Source: Pseudomonas sp. S09G 359
Lineage (GTDB): Bacteria; Pseudomonadota; Gammaproteobacteria; Pseudomonadales; Pseudomonadaceae
Reading direction: 5' to 3'
NCBI RefSeq assembly: GCF_002843605.1
Contig: NZ_CP025263.1
Span: 743,501-807,500 of the forward strand
DNA: 64,000 nt
This document shows, piece after piece, positions 1 to 10,673 of the stretch (position 1 is the first letter of the stretch; each line of letters starts with the position of its first letter). The position numbers and the translations under genes are program-made. The notes below the pieces were generated by a model. That model worked only from the letters and a program-made list of their open reading frames with translations. It had not been told where the DNA came from and did no database searches.

Positions 1-1813
1 CGCCACTTTGCTGCGCCGTCACATCGGCAATCCGCACGGCGGTGTCGGAAATGGTCTGGATTGCGCCGACGATTTCATCCAGCGCGCCGTCGGCCGCCTG
101 GGCCTGTTGGGCAGTGGCTTCGGCGTGTTCGACCTGCGCGCGCATGCCTTGCACCGACTGGTGCGCGGCGCTTTGCAGGCCGGCGATCAGGGTCTGGATT
201 TCGGCGGTGGCGCCGGCTGTGCGTTGCGCCAGCGAGCGCACTTCGTCGGCGACCACGGCAAAGCCACGCCCGGCCTCGCCAGCGCGGGCGGCTTCAATCG
301 CCGCGTTGAGTGCCAGCAGGTTGGTCTGGTCGGCAATCGAACGAATCACCGTGAGCACGCCGCCGATGGTGGCGGATTCCTCGGCGAGTTTTTCGATCAT
401 CTGCGCATTTTGCTGCACTTCACCTACCAGGGCGTGCAGGCCGGTCAGGCTCAAGCCGATCACGCGCTGGCCTTGCTCCACCGCCTGGCCCGCGCTGCGG
501 CTGGCACCGGCAGCCTGGCTGGCGTCGCCGGCCACTTGCTGGATGGTCGCTTCCAGTTCGCCGAGGGAGTCGCGGATCTGCGCGGTGTCCCCGGCCTGGC
601 GTTCGGCGCCATCGTGCAGGCCGCTGCTCAATTCGGCGAGGGCGCGGCTGCTGCCGGCAACCTCTTCGGCATTCCCGCGAATGGTGCCCACCAGGTCCAC
701 CAGATAGGCGCGCAGGCGGTTCAGCGAGGCTTCGATGTCGTGCAGTTCGCGGTTGGTCTTGCCCAGGGCGATGGGCTGGCTGAAGTCACCTTCGGCCCAG
801 GTCGACAGGGCCGGTGCCAGGTTGGTCAGCACCCGCGCCAGTTTGCGCTGCAGGGTGTCGATCAGCAGGGCGATCAGCAGGATCAGGCCAATCATCACGC
901 CTTGCATCAGGCGCACTTCGCCCTGGATCTTGCCGTGTTGCGCGCGCACCACGGGCTCAAGGCCGGCGATGGCCTGCTGCACGGCGTTGATTTTCAGGCG
1001 GGTGGCGTTGCCCAGGTCGGCACGTTGCTGGATCTGCTCGCGGGTGCGCTTGAGTTCGGCGGGGTAGCGGGTGAGCAGGCTGTTGAGTTCGCGCTTGAGG
1101 TCGACGCCGGTGTCCTGGGCTTCGGTTTTTTCGGTGTTTTCCAGGCCCATCAGCGCGGAAAAATCGTCGGTATTCGATTCGGCGCTGGCTTTGACGCCGA
1201 GCAACGGCAGCGCCTCCAGCACATCCGCCTGCGTGCGGATATTGGCGACTTCACGCTCCACATCAGCGGCCAGCTCGGCGCGGCCGCTGCTCACCAGCTT
1301 GTCACGGGCCAGCGACAACTTGCCCAGGTGCTGCGCAGCGGCCAGCAGCGGCGGCAGGTAGCGCGCGGCGTCCGGCGAGCTGACGCCGAGGGCGTACTGG
1401 CTCAATTGCTCCAGGTTAGCGCCCAGTTCGCGCTCGGCTTGCAGCAGCAAGGCTTGGGGGTCGCCAGCCAGTTTGCCGGCAGCAAGCAGGTCGGTCTTGC
1501 TGAAGGTGTCCAGGTCCGCCAGGCTGGGGCGCAGGCTTTGCGCGAGGTCGGCGGGCAATTCGTCGAGGTGCTGCAGCAGGCTTTCGAGGCTCTGGCTGGC
1601 GCTGCTCAAGCGCAGCGCATCGCCGGTGGCCAGGTAGTCGTCGATATTGCGCGCAGCCTGGTTCTGGAAGGTTTGCGACAGACCCAGGTAGCGCTCCATC
1701 AGCAAATACGGCCGCTCCAGCGCGCGTTGCGACCACCAGAGCGTCGCCCCCAGCGCCAGGCACACGGCCACCAGAAGAAGGGTGTTGAGATTGGTCAGCA
1801 GCTTCAGGCGCAT
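1..1813 (-). CDS. ctpL: Methyl-accepting chemotaxis protein, CtpL-like (3' end cut by window edge)
   Basis: Membrane chemoreceptor that signals to the CheA/CheW array. The reverse-strand frame is open from an ATG at 1811-1813 to the left edge, giving 604 visible residues and no stop. Residues about 11-30 form a first membrane helix, followed by a long all-helical periplasmic region. A second membrane helix lies near residue 300 ([13 protein letters not shown]), then a HAMP segment. The conserved signalling hairpin is clear ([19 protein letters not shown]). The protein lies just upstream of a gcbA-like cyclase, as PA4844 (ctpL, phosphate chemotaxis) does beside PA4843 in P. aeruginosa. The MCP class is certain; the CtpL assignment and its ligand are inferred from synteny and the helical sensor domain. 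Confidence 0.85.
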   Translation of the reverse strand, partial: MRLKLLTNLNTLLLVAVCLALGATLWWSQRALERPYLLMERYLGLSQTFQNQAARNIDDYLATGDALRLSSASQSLESLLQHLDELPADLAQSLRPSLADLDTFSKTDLLAAGKLAGDPQALLLQAERELGANLEQLSQYALGVSSPDAARYLPPLLAAAQHLGKLSLARDKLVSSGRAELAADVEREVANIRTQADVLEALPLLGVKASAESNTDDFSALMGLENTEKTEAQDTGVDLKRELNSLLTRYPAELKRTREQIQQRADLGNATRLKINAVQQAIAGLEPVVRAQHGKIQGEVRLMQGVMIGLILLIALLIDTLQRKLARVLTNLAPALSTWAEGDFSQPIALGKTNRELHDIEASLNRLRAYLVDLVGTIRGNAEEVAGSSRALAELSSGLHDGAERQAGDTAQIRDSLGELEATIQQVAGDASQAAGASRSAGQAVEQGQRVIGLSLTGLHALVGEVQQNAQMIEKLAEESATIGGVLTVIRSIADQTNLLALNAAIEAARAGEAGRGFAVVADEVRSLAQRTAGATAEIQTLIAGLQSAAHQSVQGMRAQVEHAEATAQQAQAADGALDEIVGAIQTISDTAVRIADVTAQQSG

Positions 1814-1866
1814 GCGTGGTTTCAACCGACGGCAAAAGATAAGTGCCTGAAGTTATTGCGTTTTCG

Positions 1867-3537
1867 TTACAAGGTTATGACGGAATCAGTGGATTCCGGT
1901 GAAAAGGTGGCACTTTGCTTTGAGGTGCGCGCAGCTTGCACCCGGTTGCGTCCGGCGTTCTTGGCGCGGTACAGCGCCTCGTCGGCCTGGGCGGCCATCA
2001 TCAGGCTGTCGGAGCCGTCGCACAGCTCCACCAGCCCGGCACTGAAGGTGCACCACAAATCCTGCGGCTGGGCCGGGTAGTGGATTTCGGCGAAGCGCCC
2101 GCGAATTTCATCCAGCACCTTGCACGCCGACTCCAGGTCGGTATCGGGCATCACGATGGCGAATTCTTCGCCGCCGTAGCGCCCGATATAGTCGGTCTTG
2201 CGCAGGCGCTGCTTGAGAAACAGCGCGAGGCTCTTGATCACGCGGTCGCCCATAGGGTGGCCGTGGCTGTCGTTGACCCGCTTGAAGTGGTCGATATCCA
2301 GCATGGCAAAACTCAGCGGCTTGTTTTCGCGACGCGCGCGGAAGCTGCAGTCTTCGAGCAATTGCAGAATGTGGGTGTGGTTGTACAGGCCGGTCAGGCT
2401 GTCGCGCACCATCCGCGCCTTGAGGTTGCGCGCCCGCGCCGCGCGGTTGCGCACGGTTGTGATCAGGTGGCGGGGCTTGATCGGTTTGGTCAGGAAGTCG
2501 TCGCCGCCTTCGCTCATGGCGTCCAGTTGCTTGTCCAGGTCGTCTTCGGCCGACAGGTAGATGATCGGCACGCTGACGTAGCGGTCATTGTGGCGAATGA
2601 CCTTGGCCAGTTCGGTACCGGTACAGGCTGGCATATACATGTCGAGGATGATCAGGTCGGGCTGGAAGTCCGCCAGCTCGGCCATGGCCTGGATCGGTTC
2701 GATCAAGGTGCGCGTGACGATGCCGGCGCTGTTGAGCAGGCGTTCGGTGTGCAGCGCCTGGGCCCGCGAGTCGTCGATGATCAGTACTTTGTACGGTTCG
2801 TACTGGGCGACGCAGGTCAACACTTCGATCTTTTCCAGCAGGCTGGAGGCTTCCAAAGTACCGGTGAGGAACTCCTGGCCACCAGCGCGCACGGCGGCCA
2901 GGCGGGTTGGGGTGTCGGTTTCCAGCAGGCTGAAAAACAGCAGCGGCAGCTTTTGTTCCAGGCCTTCCTGGGCTTGCGCGGCGAGCTTGAGGCCGAGGCC
3001 GGCACCGCAGAAATCCACGTCCATCACAATTGCCGAAGGCAGGCGCTCGGCCATCGATGCATGGAAAGCCGCCACGCTGTCCAGGGACTGGGCGCTCATG
3101 CCAAAGAACTCCAGCTGCTTGGCCAGGCGCTCGGCCCGCTCGTGGTCGGCCAGCATTACGTAGATCGGCTTGCGCATCGGCGGCAGGAAGGTTTGTTCCA
3201 GCTGGTCGCCCTGGCGCAGGCCGGTGCGGGACAGGCGCTGCATCAGGCGGTTGAGTTCGGTGATCAGCTGGCTGCTCAGGCGGCCGCGGTTTTCGTCCAC
3301 CGCCTTGAGGGATTCGCGGATGTGCTGGGCCAGTTGGCCGTGCTCCGGCTGTTCGAAACGCTCGGCGAAACGCAGCAGGCGCAAGTTGGCTTCGCTGAGT
3401 TCGGAGAGGTCGGCGCCGGACCATTCGGTACGTTGCAGGCGCTGCCAGATCTCAAGAATTTGACGTGCCTGATGAATTACCCGCTGGGCAAAATGTTGCT
3501 TGAGACGCTCACGGCTGGGGTCTTCTGGCTCGGTCAT
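1867..3537 (-). CDS. gcbA: Diguanylate cyclase GcbA (two receiver domains plus GGDEF)
   Basis: Makes the second messenger c-di-GMP from two GTP; GcbA promotes surface attachment in P. fluorescens and P. aeruginosa. The protein has 556 residues: a helical N-terminus (1-120), a degenerate receiver domain (about 124-240, VMDVDFCG), a canonical receiver domain (about 250-365, phosphoacceptor in LIILDMYMP, conserved K in FLTKPIKP) and a GGDEF domain (about 378-540). The active-site loop reads RYGGEEF and the product-inhibition I-site RxxD (RKTD) lies five residues before it, so the enzyme should be active and feedback-inhibited. It sits 53 bp upstream of the chemoreceptor gene on the same strand, so the two may be cotranscribed. 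The Shine-Dalgarno (AGGAT) is unusually close to the ATG. Confidence 0.9.
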   Translation of the reverse strand: MTEPEDPSRERLKQHFAQRVIHQARQILEIWQRLQRTEWSGADLSELSEANLRLLRFAERFEQPEHGQLAQHIRESLKAVDENRGRLSSQLITELNRLMQRLSRTGLRQGDQLEQTFLPPMRKPIYVMLADHERAERLAKQLEFFGMSAQSLDSVAAFHASMAERLPSAIVMDVDFCGAGLGLKLAAQAQEGLEQKLPLLFFSLLETDTPTRLAAVRAGGQEFLTGTLEASSLLEKIEVLTCVAQYEPYKVLIIDDSRAQALHTERLLNSAGIVTRTLIEPIQAMAELADFQPDLIILDMYMPACTGTELAKVIRHNDRYVSVPIIYLSAEDDLDKQLDAMSEGGDDFLTKPIKPRHLITTVRNRAARARNLKARMVRDSLTGLYNHTHILQLLEDCSFRARRENKPLSFAMLDIDHFKRVNDSHGHPMGDRVIKSLALFLKQRLRKTDYIGRYGGEEFAIVMPDTDLESACKVLDEIRGRFAEIHYPAQPQDLWCTFSAGLVELCDGSDSLMMAAQADEALYRAKNAGRNRVQAARTSKQSATFSPESTDSVITL

Positions 3538-3836
3538 ATCCTGACTACTAGTTAGGGTGCATGCTGAGGTCGAACTGATGGCTCTATGCTAGCACCTCTT
3601 TGGAAGTGGATGAGTGTCATACATCAATAAACTGCGTGCCCCTGATATTCAGTTACTGACTCGATGGTCGCGCAGCGTAAAAAACGTGCATCCTTTATAG
3701 TCGAAAGCCTCACGTGCGCCAGTTTGGTGAAAAGCCCCGCATGGGCGGGCACGATGGGGTAGGGTTGTGGTCGGAGTGTTTGAACGCACGCCATCAATTC
3801 AAGTGCATGAACTCAAGTGATTGAAAGGATATCGCC
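3538..3836. other. Divergent intergenic region between gcbA and the DUF2333 gene
   Basis: About 300 bp holding the divergent promoters of the leftward gcbA-ctpL pair and the rightward DUF2333-NUDIX genes. It is visibly more AT-rich than the flanking genes. A TTTATAGT element near 3695 resembles a -10 box, but I could not pair it convincingly with a -35. The only clear signal is the AAGGAT ribosome site just before the ATG at 3837. No REP element or credible small ORF was seen. Confidence 0.5.
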
Positions 3837-4904
3837 ATGCTGGACTGGAAAAACCGTGCAGGCAGTGCCAAAGGCCCCGCGCCTGAGCCGAAGTCGGCCA
3901 ACCGCAGCTATTTGCGTACTCTGCTGATGAGCCGGGCCTTGCTCAGTGTGCTCGGCCTGTACCTGTTGGTCACCGGCGCCCTGGGCTGGTACTGGAGCGA
4001 AGAGCCGGCGCTGTTCCCGGTCCAGCAAAATGCGCAGATCGCCGCCGAAAAAGAAGGCAAGCAGATGGTGGTGGGCTTCACCACCGTCGAAACCCTCAAG
4101 ACCGTGGTCGGCACCTTGCTCAACAAGCCTGGTGGCTACATTTCCAACGACCGCTTCCCGCCAGGCCTGTGGATGGACAACATGCCGAGCTGGGAATACG
4201 GCGTGCTGGTGCAGGTGCGCGACCTGACCCGTGCCCTGCGTAAAGACTTCGCCCGCTCCCAGTCGCAGTCGGCCGAAGATGCGGATTTGGCCAAGGCCGA
4301 GCCGCGCTTCAACTTCGACAACAAGAGCTGGGTGCTGCCGTCCAGTGAGTCGGAGTACCAGGAGGGCATCAACTCCCTGAGCCGCTACGAAGCGCGTCTG
4401 TCCGACCCGAACCAGCGCGGTGCGCTGTTTTATGCGCGTGCCGACAACCTCAACAACTGGCTGGGCGATGTCGCCACTCGCCTGGGCTCGCTGTCGCAAC
4501 GCCTGTCGGCCAGCGTCGGCCGGGTGAAACTGAACACCGCATTGAAAACCGAAGCCCTGGCGCCGGGCGAAGTGCCGCAGGTCGATGAAGAAGTGGTGGA
4601 AACCCCATGGATGCAGATCGACAACGTGTTCTACGAAGCCCGTGGCCAGGCGTGGGCCTTGTCGCACTTGCTGCGCGCCATCGAGGTCGACTTTGCCGAT
4701 GTGCTGGCGAAAAAGAACGCCACCGTCAGCGTGCGCCAGATCATTCGTGAGCTGGAGGCTTCGCAGGAGCCCGTCTGGAGCCCAATGATCCTGAATGGCA
4801 GTGGCTTCGGCGTGCTGGCGAACCACTCGCTGGTGATGGCCAACTACATTTCCCGGGCCAACGCTGCAGTGATCGACTTGCGTCAGCTCCTCAACCAGGG
4901 TTGA
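3837..4904 (+). CDS. DUF2333 family membrane-anchored protein
   Basis: Conserved proteobacterial protein of unknown function, 355 residues, matching the family I know as DUF2333. After a polar basic N-terminus, one membrane helix (about residues 33-52, ALLSVLGLYLLVTGALGWYW) anchors a large, probably periplasmic domain. An AAGGAT ribosome site lies 6 nt before the ATG. The stop codon TGA overlaps the ATG of the NUDIX gene, so the two are translationally coupled. The same order (DUF2333, NUDIX, Sui1-like, speA) occurs in P. aeruginosa as I recall. No catalytic motif is evident. Confidence 0.85.
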   Translation: MLDWKNRAGSAKGPAPEPKSANRSYLRTLLMSRALLSVLGLYLLVTGALGWYWSEEPALFPVQQNAQIAAEKEGKQMVVGFTTVETLKTVVGTLLNKPGGYISNDRFPPGLWMDNMPSWEYGVLVQVRDLTRALRKDFARSQSQSAEDADLAKAEPRFNFDNKSWVLPSSESEYQEGINSLSRYEARLSDPNQRGALFYARADNLNNWLGDVATRLGSLSQRLSASVGRVKLNTALKTEALAPGEVPQVDEEVVETPWMQIDNVFYEARGQAWALSHLLRAIEVDFADVLAKKNATVSVRQIIRELEASQEPVWSPMILNGSGFGVLANHSLVMANYISRANAAVIDLRQLLNQG

Positions 4905-5443
4905 TGATGGACGCGACTCAAAAGGAGGCCGCGCACCGTGCGGCCTCTGATGCCGAACTGATCTGCTGGGTCGACGAGCAGGACAACCTGCTCGGCCACC
5001 TGGTCAGGTCCGACCTGCGCCAGCGCGGCCTGATCGGCCGCTGCACCTTTATCTTCCTGTTCAACTCCAGCGGCGAGCTGTGTGTGCATCGGCGCACCCT
5101 GAGCAAAGCCATGTATCCCGGGTTCTGGGATACGGCGGCGGGTGGGATGGTCGCGGCGGGGGAGTCGTATGCCGTGTCGGCAGCCCGTGAGCTGGAAGAA
5201 GAACTGGGTGTCGGCGGGGTGGAATTGATCGAGCACGACCATTTCTACTTCGAAGATGGCGACAGCCGGCTCTGGTGCCGGTCCTACTCCGCGACTTGGG
5301 ACGGGCCCCTGCGCCTGCAGCCCGAAGAGGTCATGGAGGCGCGCTTTTTACCGATTGAAAGTGTGCTGCAGGAGGCGCAACAAAAGCCTTACTGCCCGGA
5401 CGCCCAAGAGGGCTTGCGGCGCTATCTGGCCCTGCGTCGCTAA
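4904..5443 (+). CDS. NUDIX hydrolase (YfcD-like)
   Basis: Hydrolyses a nucleoside diphosphate linked to another moiety; the substrate is not known. The 179-residue protein contains a full NUDIX box, GGMVAAGESYAVSAARELEE followed by ELGV, fitting Gx5Ex7REUxEExGU, within a fold like that of E. coli YfcD. The start overlaps the DUF2333 stop. ATG codons occur at 4904 and 4907 and either may be used; an upstream TTG at 4901 is less likely. It appears to be the second gene of a two-gene operon. Confidence 0.88.
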   Translation: MMDATQKEAAHRAASDAELICWVDEQDNLLGHLVRSDLRQRGLIGRCTFIFLFNSSGELCVHRRTLSKAMYPGFWDTAAGGMVAAGESYAVSAARELEEELGVGGVELIEHDHFYFEDGDSRLWCRSYSATWDGPLRLQPEEVMEARFLPIESVLQEAQQKPYCPDAQEGLRRYLALRR

Positions 5444-5626
5444 AGTTGCATAAATTGGCGCGATTTGACTCTTAGCAAGTCGGCTTTTTGCCGTTACACT
5501 GCGCGACTTTTCACCCGGAACGCCTTGGCGGCCCGGTAGCGCTGCCCCTGCCTGAGTGGGGCTTCGCGGTCGGTTAAACGCCTTGGCGCAGACCGATCAG
5601 TCTTTGTCCTCCCAAGAGGATTGCCG

Positions 5627-5998
5627 GTGGCCAAAAAAGCCGCATCCTTCGCCGCCCTTGGTGGCCTGGTATTCTCCACCGATGCAGGTCGACACTGCCC
5701 GGACTGTCGTCAGCCCGTGGGTTCGTGTACCTGCAAACACACCCTGATCCCTGAAGGCGACGGTATTGCCCGCGTGCGACGCGAGAGCAAAGGCCGTGGC
5801 GGCAAGACGGTGACCACCATCACCGGCGTGCCGTTGGCCGAAGATGCCCTGAAGGAACTGGCCACCACGCTGAAAAAACGCTGTGGCACCGGTGGCGCGT
5901 TGAAAGACGGGGTCATCGAAATCCAGGGCGAGCACGTCGAGTTGCTCTTGGCCGAGCTGATCAAGCTCGGGTACAAGGCCAAGAAGTCCGGCGGCTGA
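5627..5998 (+). CDS. yciH: SUI1-family translation initiation factor-like protein (YciH)
   Basis: Bacterial homologue of eukaryotic initiation factor eIF1/SUI1, thought to influence start-codon fidelity on the 30S subunit. The 123-residue protein has an N-terminal Cys cluster (CPDCRQPVGSCTC) of a zinc-ribbon type, followed by the SUI1 domain (GRGGKTVTTITG, LKKRCGTGGALKDG, IEIQGEH). I chose the GTG at 5627 because an AGAGGA ribosome site ends 6 nt upstream; the frame opens slightly earlier at a TTG. It lies upstream of speA on the same strand, 142 bp away. Confidence 0.88.
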   Translation: MAKKAASFAALGGLVFSTDAGRHCPDCRQPVGSCTCKHTLIPEGDGIARVRRESKGRGGKTVTTITGVPLAEDALKELATTLKKRCGTGGALKDGVIEIQGEHVELLLAELIKLGYKAKKSGG

Positions 5999-6087
5999 AA
6001 GCCTCTTCCCAACCTGTGGCTAAACTCTGTCCTGCGAGTGGGGTCTACCTCCTTTACAGGCAAATCGTCATTTTCATTCTTTAGACT

Positions 6088-6113
6088 GCGCCAGCCTCCG
6101 CTTGAGGTGGCGC
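6088..6113 (+). promoter_or_regulatory. Hairpin in the speA leader
   Basis: An imperfect inverted repeat (GCGCCAGCCTC, then GAGGTGGCGC) lies 28 bp before the speA ATG and could fold in the mRNA leader. It has no T-run, so it is not an obvious terminator. A role in speA expression is only a possibility. Confidence 0.3.
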
Positions 6114-6140
6114 CTTCGCCTTCATTTATAGGGGACTTCG

Positions 6141-8054
<1,914 letters not shown>

Positions 8055-8074
8055 TACCGGCTGACAGAGATCTA

Positions 8075-8169
8075 AAATGTGGGAGCGGGCTTGCTCGCGA
8101 AAGCGGTACATCAGTGACACCGGTGTTAACTGACGCACTGCTTTCGCGAGCAAGCCCGCTCCCACATTT
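8075..8169. repeat. REPIN (paired REP palindromes)
   Basis: Two REP sequences in inverted orientation flank a roughly 35-bp spacer. The left arm starts AAATGTGGGAGCGGGCTTGC and the right arm is its complement, each about 30 bp. This is the GAGCGGGCTTGCTCGCGA subtype. It lies between speA and the lipoprotein hydrolase and may act as an mRNA stabiliser or terminator. Confidence 0.92.
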
Positions 8170-8210
8170 GGATTTGTGTTTGGTAATACCTTCTTTATGG
8201 GGGACGGAAA

Positions 8211-9074
8211 ATGTCGAGCAAATACCTGCAAGCGATCACCCTGGCATTGGCTGCATTGCTTGCAGCCTGCTCCCCAATCAAAGTCCTCAACGCCCTCACC
8301 CCTTCAAACACCTTCACCAAAACCGCCGCCATCGCCTACGGCGACGACCCTCGCCAGAAACTCGATATCTACCGCCCCGTCAGCGCCTCGCAAAACGCGC
8401 CTGTGGTGGTGTTTTTCTACGGCGGCAGTTGGAACAGCGGTTCCAAGGATGACTACGGTTTTGTCGGCGAAGCCCTGGCCTCACGTGGCATCGTGGTGGT
8501 GATCGCCGACTACCGGCTTTACCCGCAGGTGCGTTACCCCGCGTTTCTCCAGGATGGCGCCCACGCGGTAGCCTGGACCTATCAGCACATCGCCGACTAC
8601 GGCGCCGACCCCAAGCAGCTCTATGTGATGGGCCACAGCTCCGGCGCGTACAACGCCTCGATGCTGGCGCTGGATGCGCGTTGGCTGAACGCTGTGGGCC
8701 AGGCGCCGTCGATGCTCAAGGGCTGGATCGGCCTGGCCGGGCCGTACGACTTCCTGCCGATTGAAAACCCGGACGTGAAACCGGTGTTTTTCTTCCCCGA
8801 CTCACCGCCGGAGTCGCAGCCGATCAACCACGTCAGCCACGACGCGCCGCCCAGCCTGCTGATCGCCTCGACCGATGACAACTTGGTCAACCCCACGCGC
8901 AATACCGGTGGGCTGGCCAACAAGCTGCGAGAAGCCGGCGTGCCGGTAGAAACGTTTTACTTCACCAAGACCAACCACCAGACCCTGGTGGCGGCCATGT
9001 CCAAGCCACTACGCTGGCTGGCGCCGGTGCTGGAGCGGGTCACGGCCTTTATCAACTCCACCCCGGACGCTTAA
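8211..9074 (+). CDS. Alpha/beta-hydrolase lipoprotein (BD-FAE/esterase type)
   Basis: Predicted serine esterase carried on a lipoprotein anchor. The signal peptide ends in a lipobox with the lipidated Cys at residue 20 (LLAACSP). The oxyanion-hole motif FYGGSWNSG (an HGG-type variant), the nucleophile elbow GHSSGA (about residues 143-148), and downstream Asp (STDDN) and His (KTNHQT) residues complete a plausible catalytic triad. It resembles lipase/acetylesterase-like carboxylesterases; the substrate is unknown. Its TAA stop shares bases with the stop of the convergent M91 gene, leaving no intergenic DNA. Confidence 0.88.
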   Translation: MSSKYLQAITLALAALLAACSPIKVLNALTPSNTFTKTAAIAYGDDPRQKLDIYRPVSASQNAPVVVFFYGGSWNSGSKDDYGFVGEALASRGIVVVIADYRLYPQVRYPAFLQDGAHAVAWTYQHIADYGADPKQLYVMGHSSGAYNASMLALDARWLNAVGQAPSMLKGWIGLAGPYDFLPIENPDVKPVFFFPDSPPESQPINHVSHDAPPSLLIASTDDNLVNPTRNTGGLANKLREAGVPVETFYFTKTNHQTLVAAMSKPLRWLAPVLERVTAFINSTPDA

Positions 9075-10561
9075 ACGAGGCGTGAGGGTTCGTCCAGGTG
9101 ATAACGGTCACGCAGTGGCACGCCCATCTCTTTACGCAAGGCATTTTCGTTGAAGGGGGAGGGGTTGGTGTCTGTCGGCGGCGTCAGTGGGTCGTTATCG
9201 AAGTCGAAGGGCTGCCCCCCGGTGGTAAGCCCTACCGCCTGATATTCGTTGTTTTCAACGGTCGTTGGGCCTTCTGCCGTACTGAAAACGGGGCCTTCCC
9301 CCGGAATATTTGTACCGGTGGCGCCGTTATAGGCATGGCTCATCTCATGGTAGAGGGCAAGTAGCGGAGAGATTGAAAAGAGTTTCTCAAAATAATCGGG
9401 GTGAAATTCTATTTCCGCGTGGGTCGCTACAGAGCCGGGTGCGCCGTCTTTTATGTAACCAAGCTCAGGCCGGTCTTTGTACTGATCATAGTCGTCGTCG
9501 CTGATGTTATTTCTAAACTCGTTTCCAAAACGATAGGAGTTTCTCCCGATGAAGGCAGCGGGGATTATGGTGACGGAGTTTCGATTTTTTTCGGCCAAAC
9601 GGTCCATTTCCTGAAGCATTCGCTGGCCGGCCGGCGACCCCCTGAGATGTTCAAGGTAGTTCTCTACCTGTTCAACGAATGGTTCAGGCCCCTTTATCGT
9701 GAAGCCTGTTTTGCCTGCGTCGGTGTATTCGACGTGTTTCGGTTTTACCTGTGCCAGGCTGTGAACCGAATCGGTTTTCTTGGCGTAGATCTGATCCTTA
9801 GTGTCGTAGGAATAGACCGTGTCTGCGCCCGCACCGGTATAGATAGTGGTCTGGCGATATCCCACGAGCTTATCGTTGCCGAGCCCGCCACTCAGAACCG
9901 TTTTACCAGACCCGCCGTAGAGTTCGTCATTACCTTGGTCGCCATTGAGGTAAACCTGACGCAGATTGGTTTTCTGGGAGAAGTAGTCGGCATATAACTT
10001 GTCGTTGCCTTTGCCGCCCGACAGTACGGCGTTGCCGCTGCCTGCGATCATTACGTCGTCGCCATCACCGCCAAAGGCGACCATATGGCCGGTGCCCAGG
10101 CGAAGGTAATCGTTACCCTTGCCTGCGTTCACGCTACCGGAGCGCCCATTTGCAGCGATATAGTCATCACCGTCGCCACTGTGTATGTGTGTCTCAATGT
10201 TGACGTGCTTGTCGACGCTGATGCGGTCATTGCCTCCCTCGGTTTTTATTGTCAGCGCGTGCGAGTCATTGTTGGCAGTCAGTGGGAGTTTGTAGTCTTT
10301 GCCGTTGATACGCGCGTTGAGCTGGTGGTTTGCGCCTACGCTGATCTTTACGTTGTCAGCCTTGTCGGTTGTAGTGATCAGGACTCGGCTGACATCAAGG
10401 GAGCGCTTGCCTTGCTGATCGGTTACATAGGTTGAAAGATGTTGAATCTTGGTAGTTCCATCATCAACTAACGTTGATCGATGTTGCGCGCCATCCGGTA
10501 CGTCGGCAGCGCTGGGGGGAGTAAAGACGGGATAGATTGATGGCATCGCAAGAATGTTCAT
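9071..10561 (-). CDS. RTX-repeat protein with M91-type (NleD/HopH1-like) zinc metallopeptidase domain
   Basis: Probable toxin or effector protease of 496 residues. Residues about 130-250 carry glycine/aspartate nonapeptide repeats of the calcium-binding RTX type (HSGDGDDYI, GGDGDDVM, GGKGNDKLY, GGLGNDKLV). The C-terminal half contains the zinc-protease motif HEMSH at residues 405-409, preceded by ALY and followed by YNG, which resembles the M91 family of type III effectors (NleD, HopH1). There is no classical signal peptide, and no type I or type III secretion genes are nearby. Base composition looks lower in GC and codon use less biased than in neighbours, suggesting transfer. The family assignment is by motif; the export route and target are unknown. 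Confidence 0.75.
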   Translation of the reverse strand: MNILAMPSIYPVFTPPSAADVPDGAQHRSTLVDDGTTKIQHLSTYVTDQQGKRSLDVSRVLITTTDKADNVKISVGANHQLNARINGKDYKLPLTANNDSHALTIKTEGGNDRISVDKHVNIETHIHSGDGDDYIAANGRSGSVNAGKGNDYLRLGTGHMVAFGGDGDDVMIAGSGNAVLSGGKGNDKLYADYFSQKTNLRQVYLNGDQGNDELYGGSGKTVLSGGLGNDKLVGYRQTTIYTGAGADTVYSYDTKDQIYAKKTDSVHSLAQVKPKHVEYTDAGKTGFTIKGPEPFVEQVENYLEHLRGSPAGQRMLQEMDRLAEKNRNSVTIIPAAFIGRNSYRFGNEFRNNISDDDYDQYKDRPELGYIKDGAPGSVATHAEIEFHPDYFEKLFSISPLLALYHEMSHAYNGATGTNIPGEGPVFSTAEGPTTVENNEYQAVGLTTGGQPFDFDNDPLTPPTDTNPSPFNENALRKEMGVPLRDRYHLDEPSRLV

Positions 10562-10673
10562 TGATACGTCACTTTATGAGGATTGAGTTAAACCACAGAG
10601 GCACAGGCGCTGTGTGGTTCCGGTTTCTCCATAAAGCCCAATAACTTTGTAACCTGATGCCCGGCAAGTGCTA

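Noticed and set aside
8..2080. 690-codon forward ORF opposite the chemoreceptor gene
   Set aside because: The reverse strand encodes a clear MCP with HAMP and signalling hairpin; the forward frame is a GC-bias shadow with no family features.
5500..5626. Possible tRNA or small RNA before the SUI1-like gene
   Set aside because: The stretch has short GC-rich hairpins but no cloverleaf, anticodon arm or TPsiC motif.
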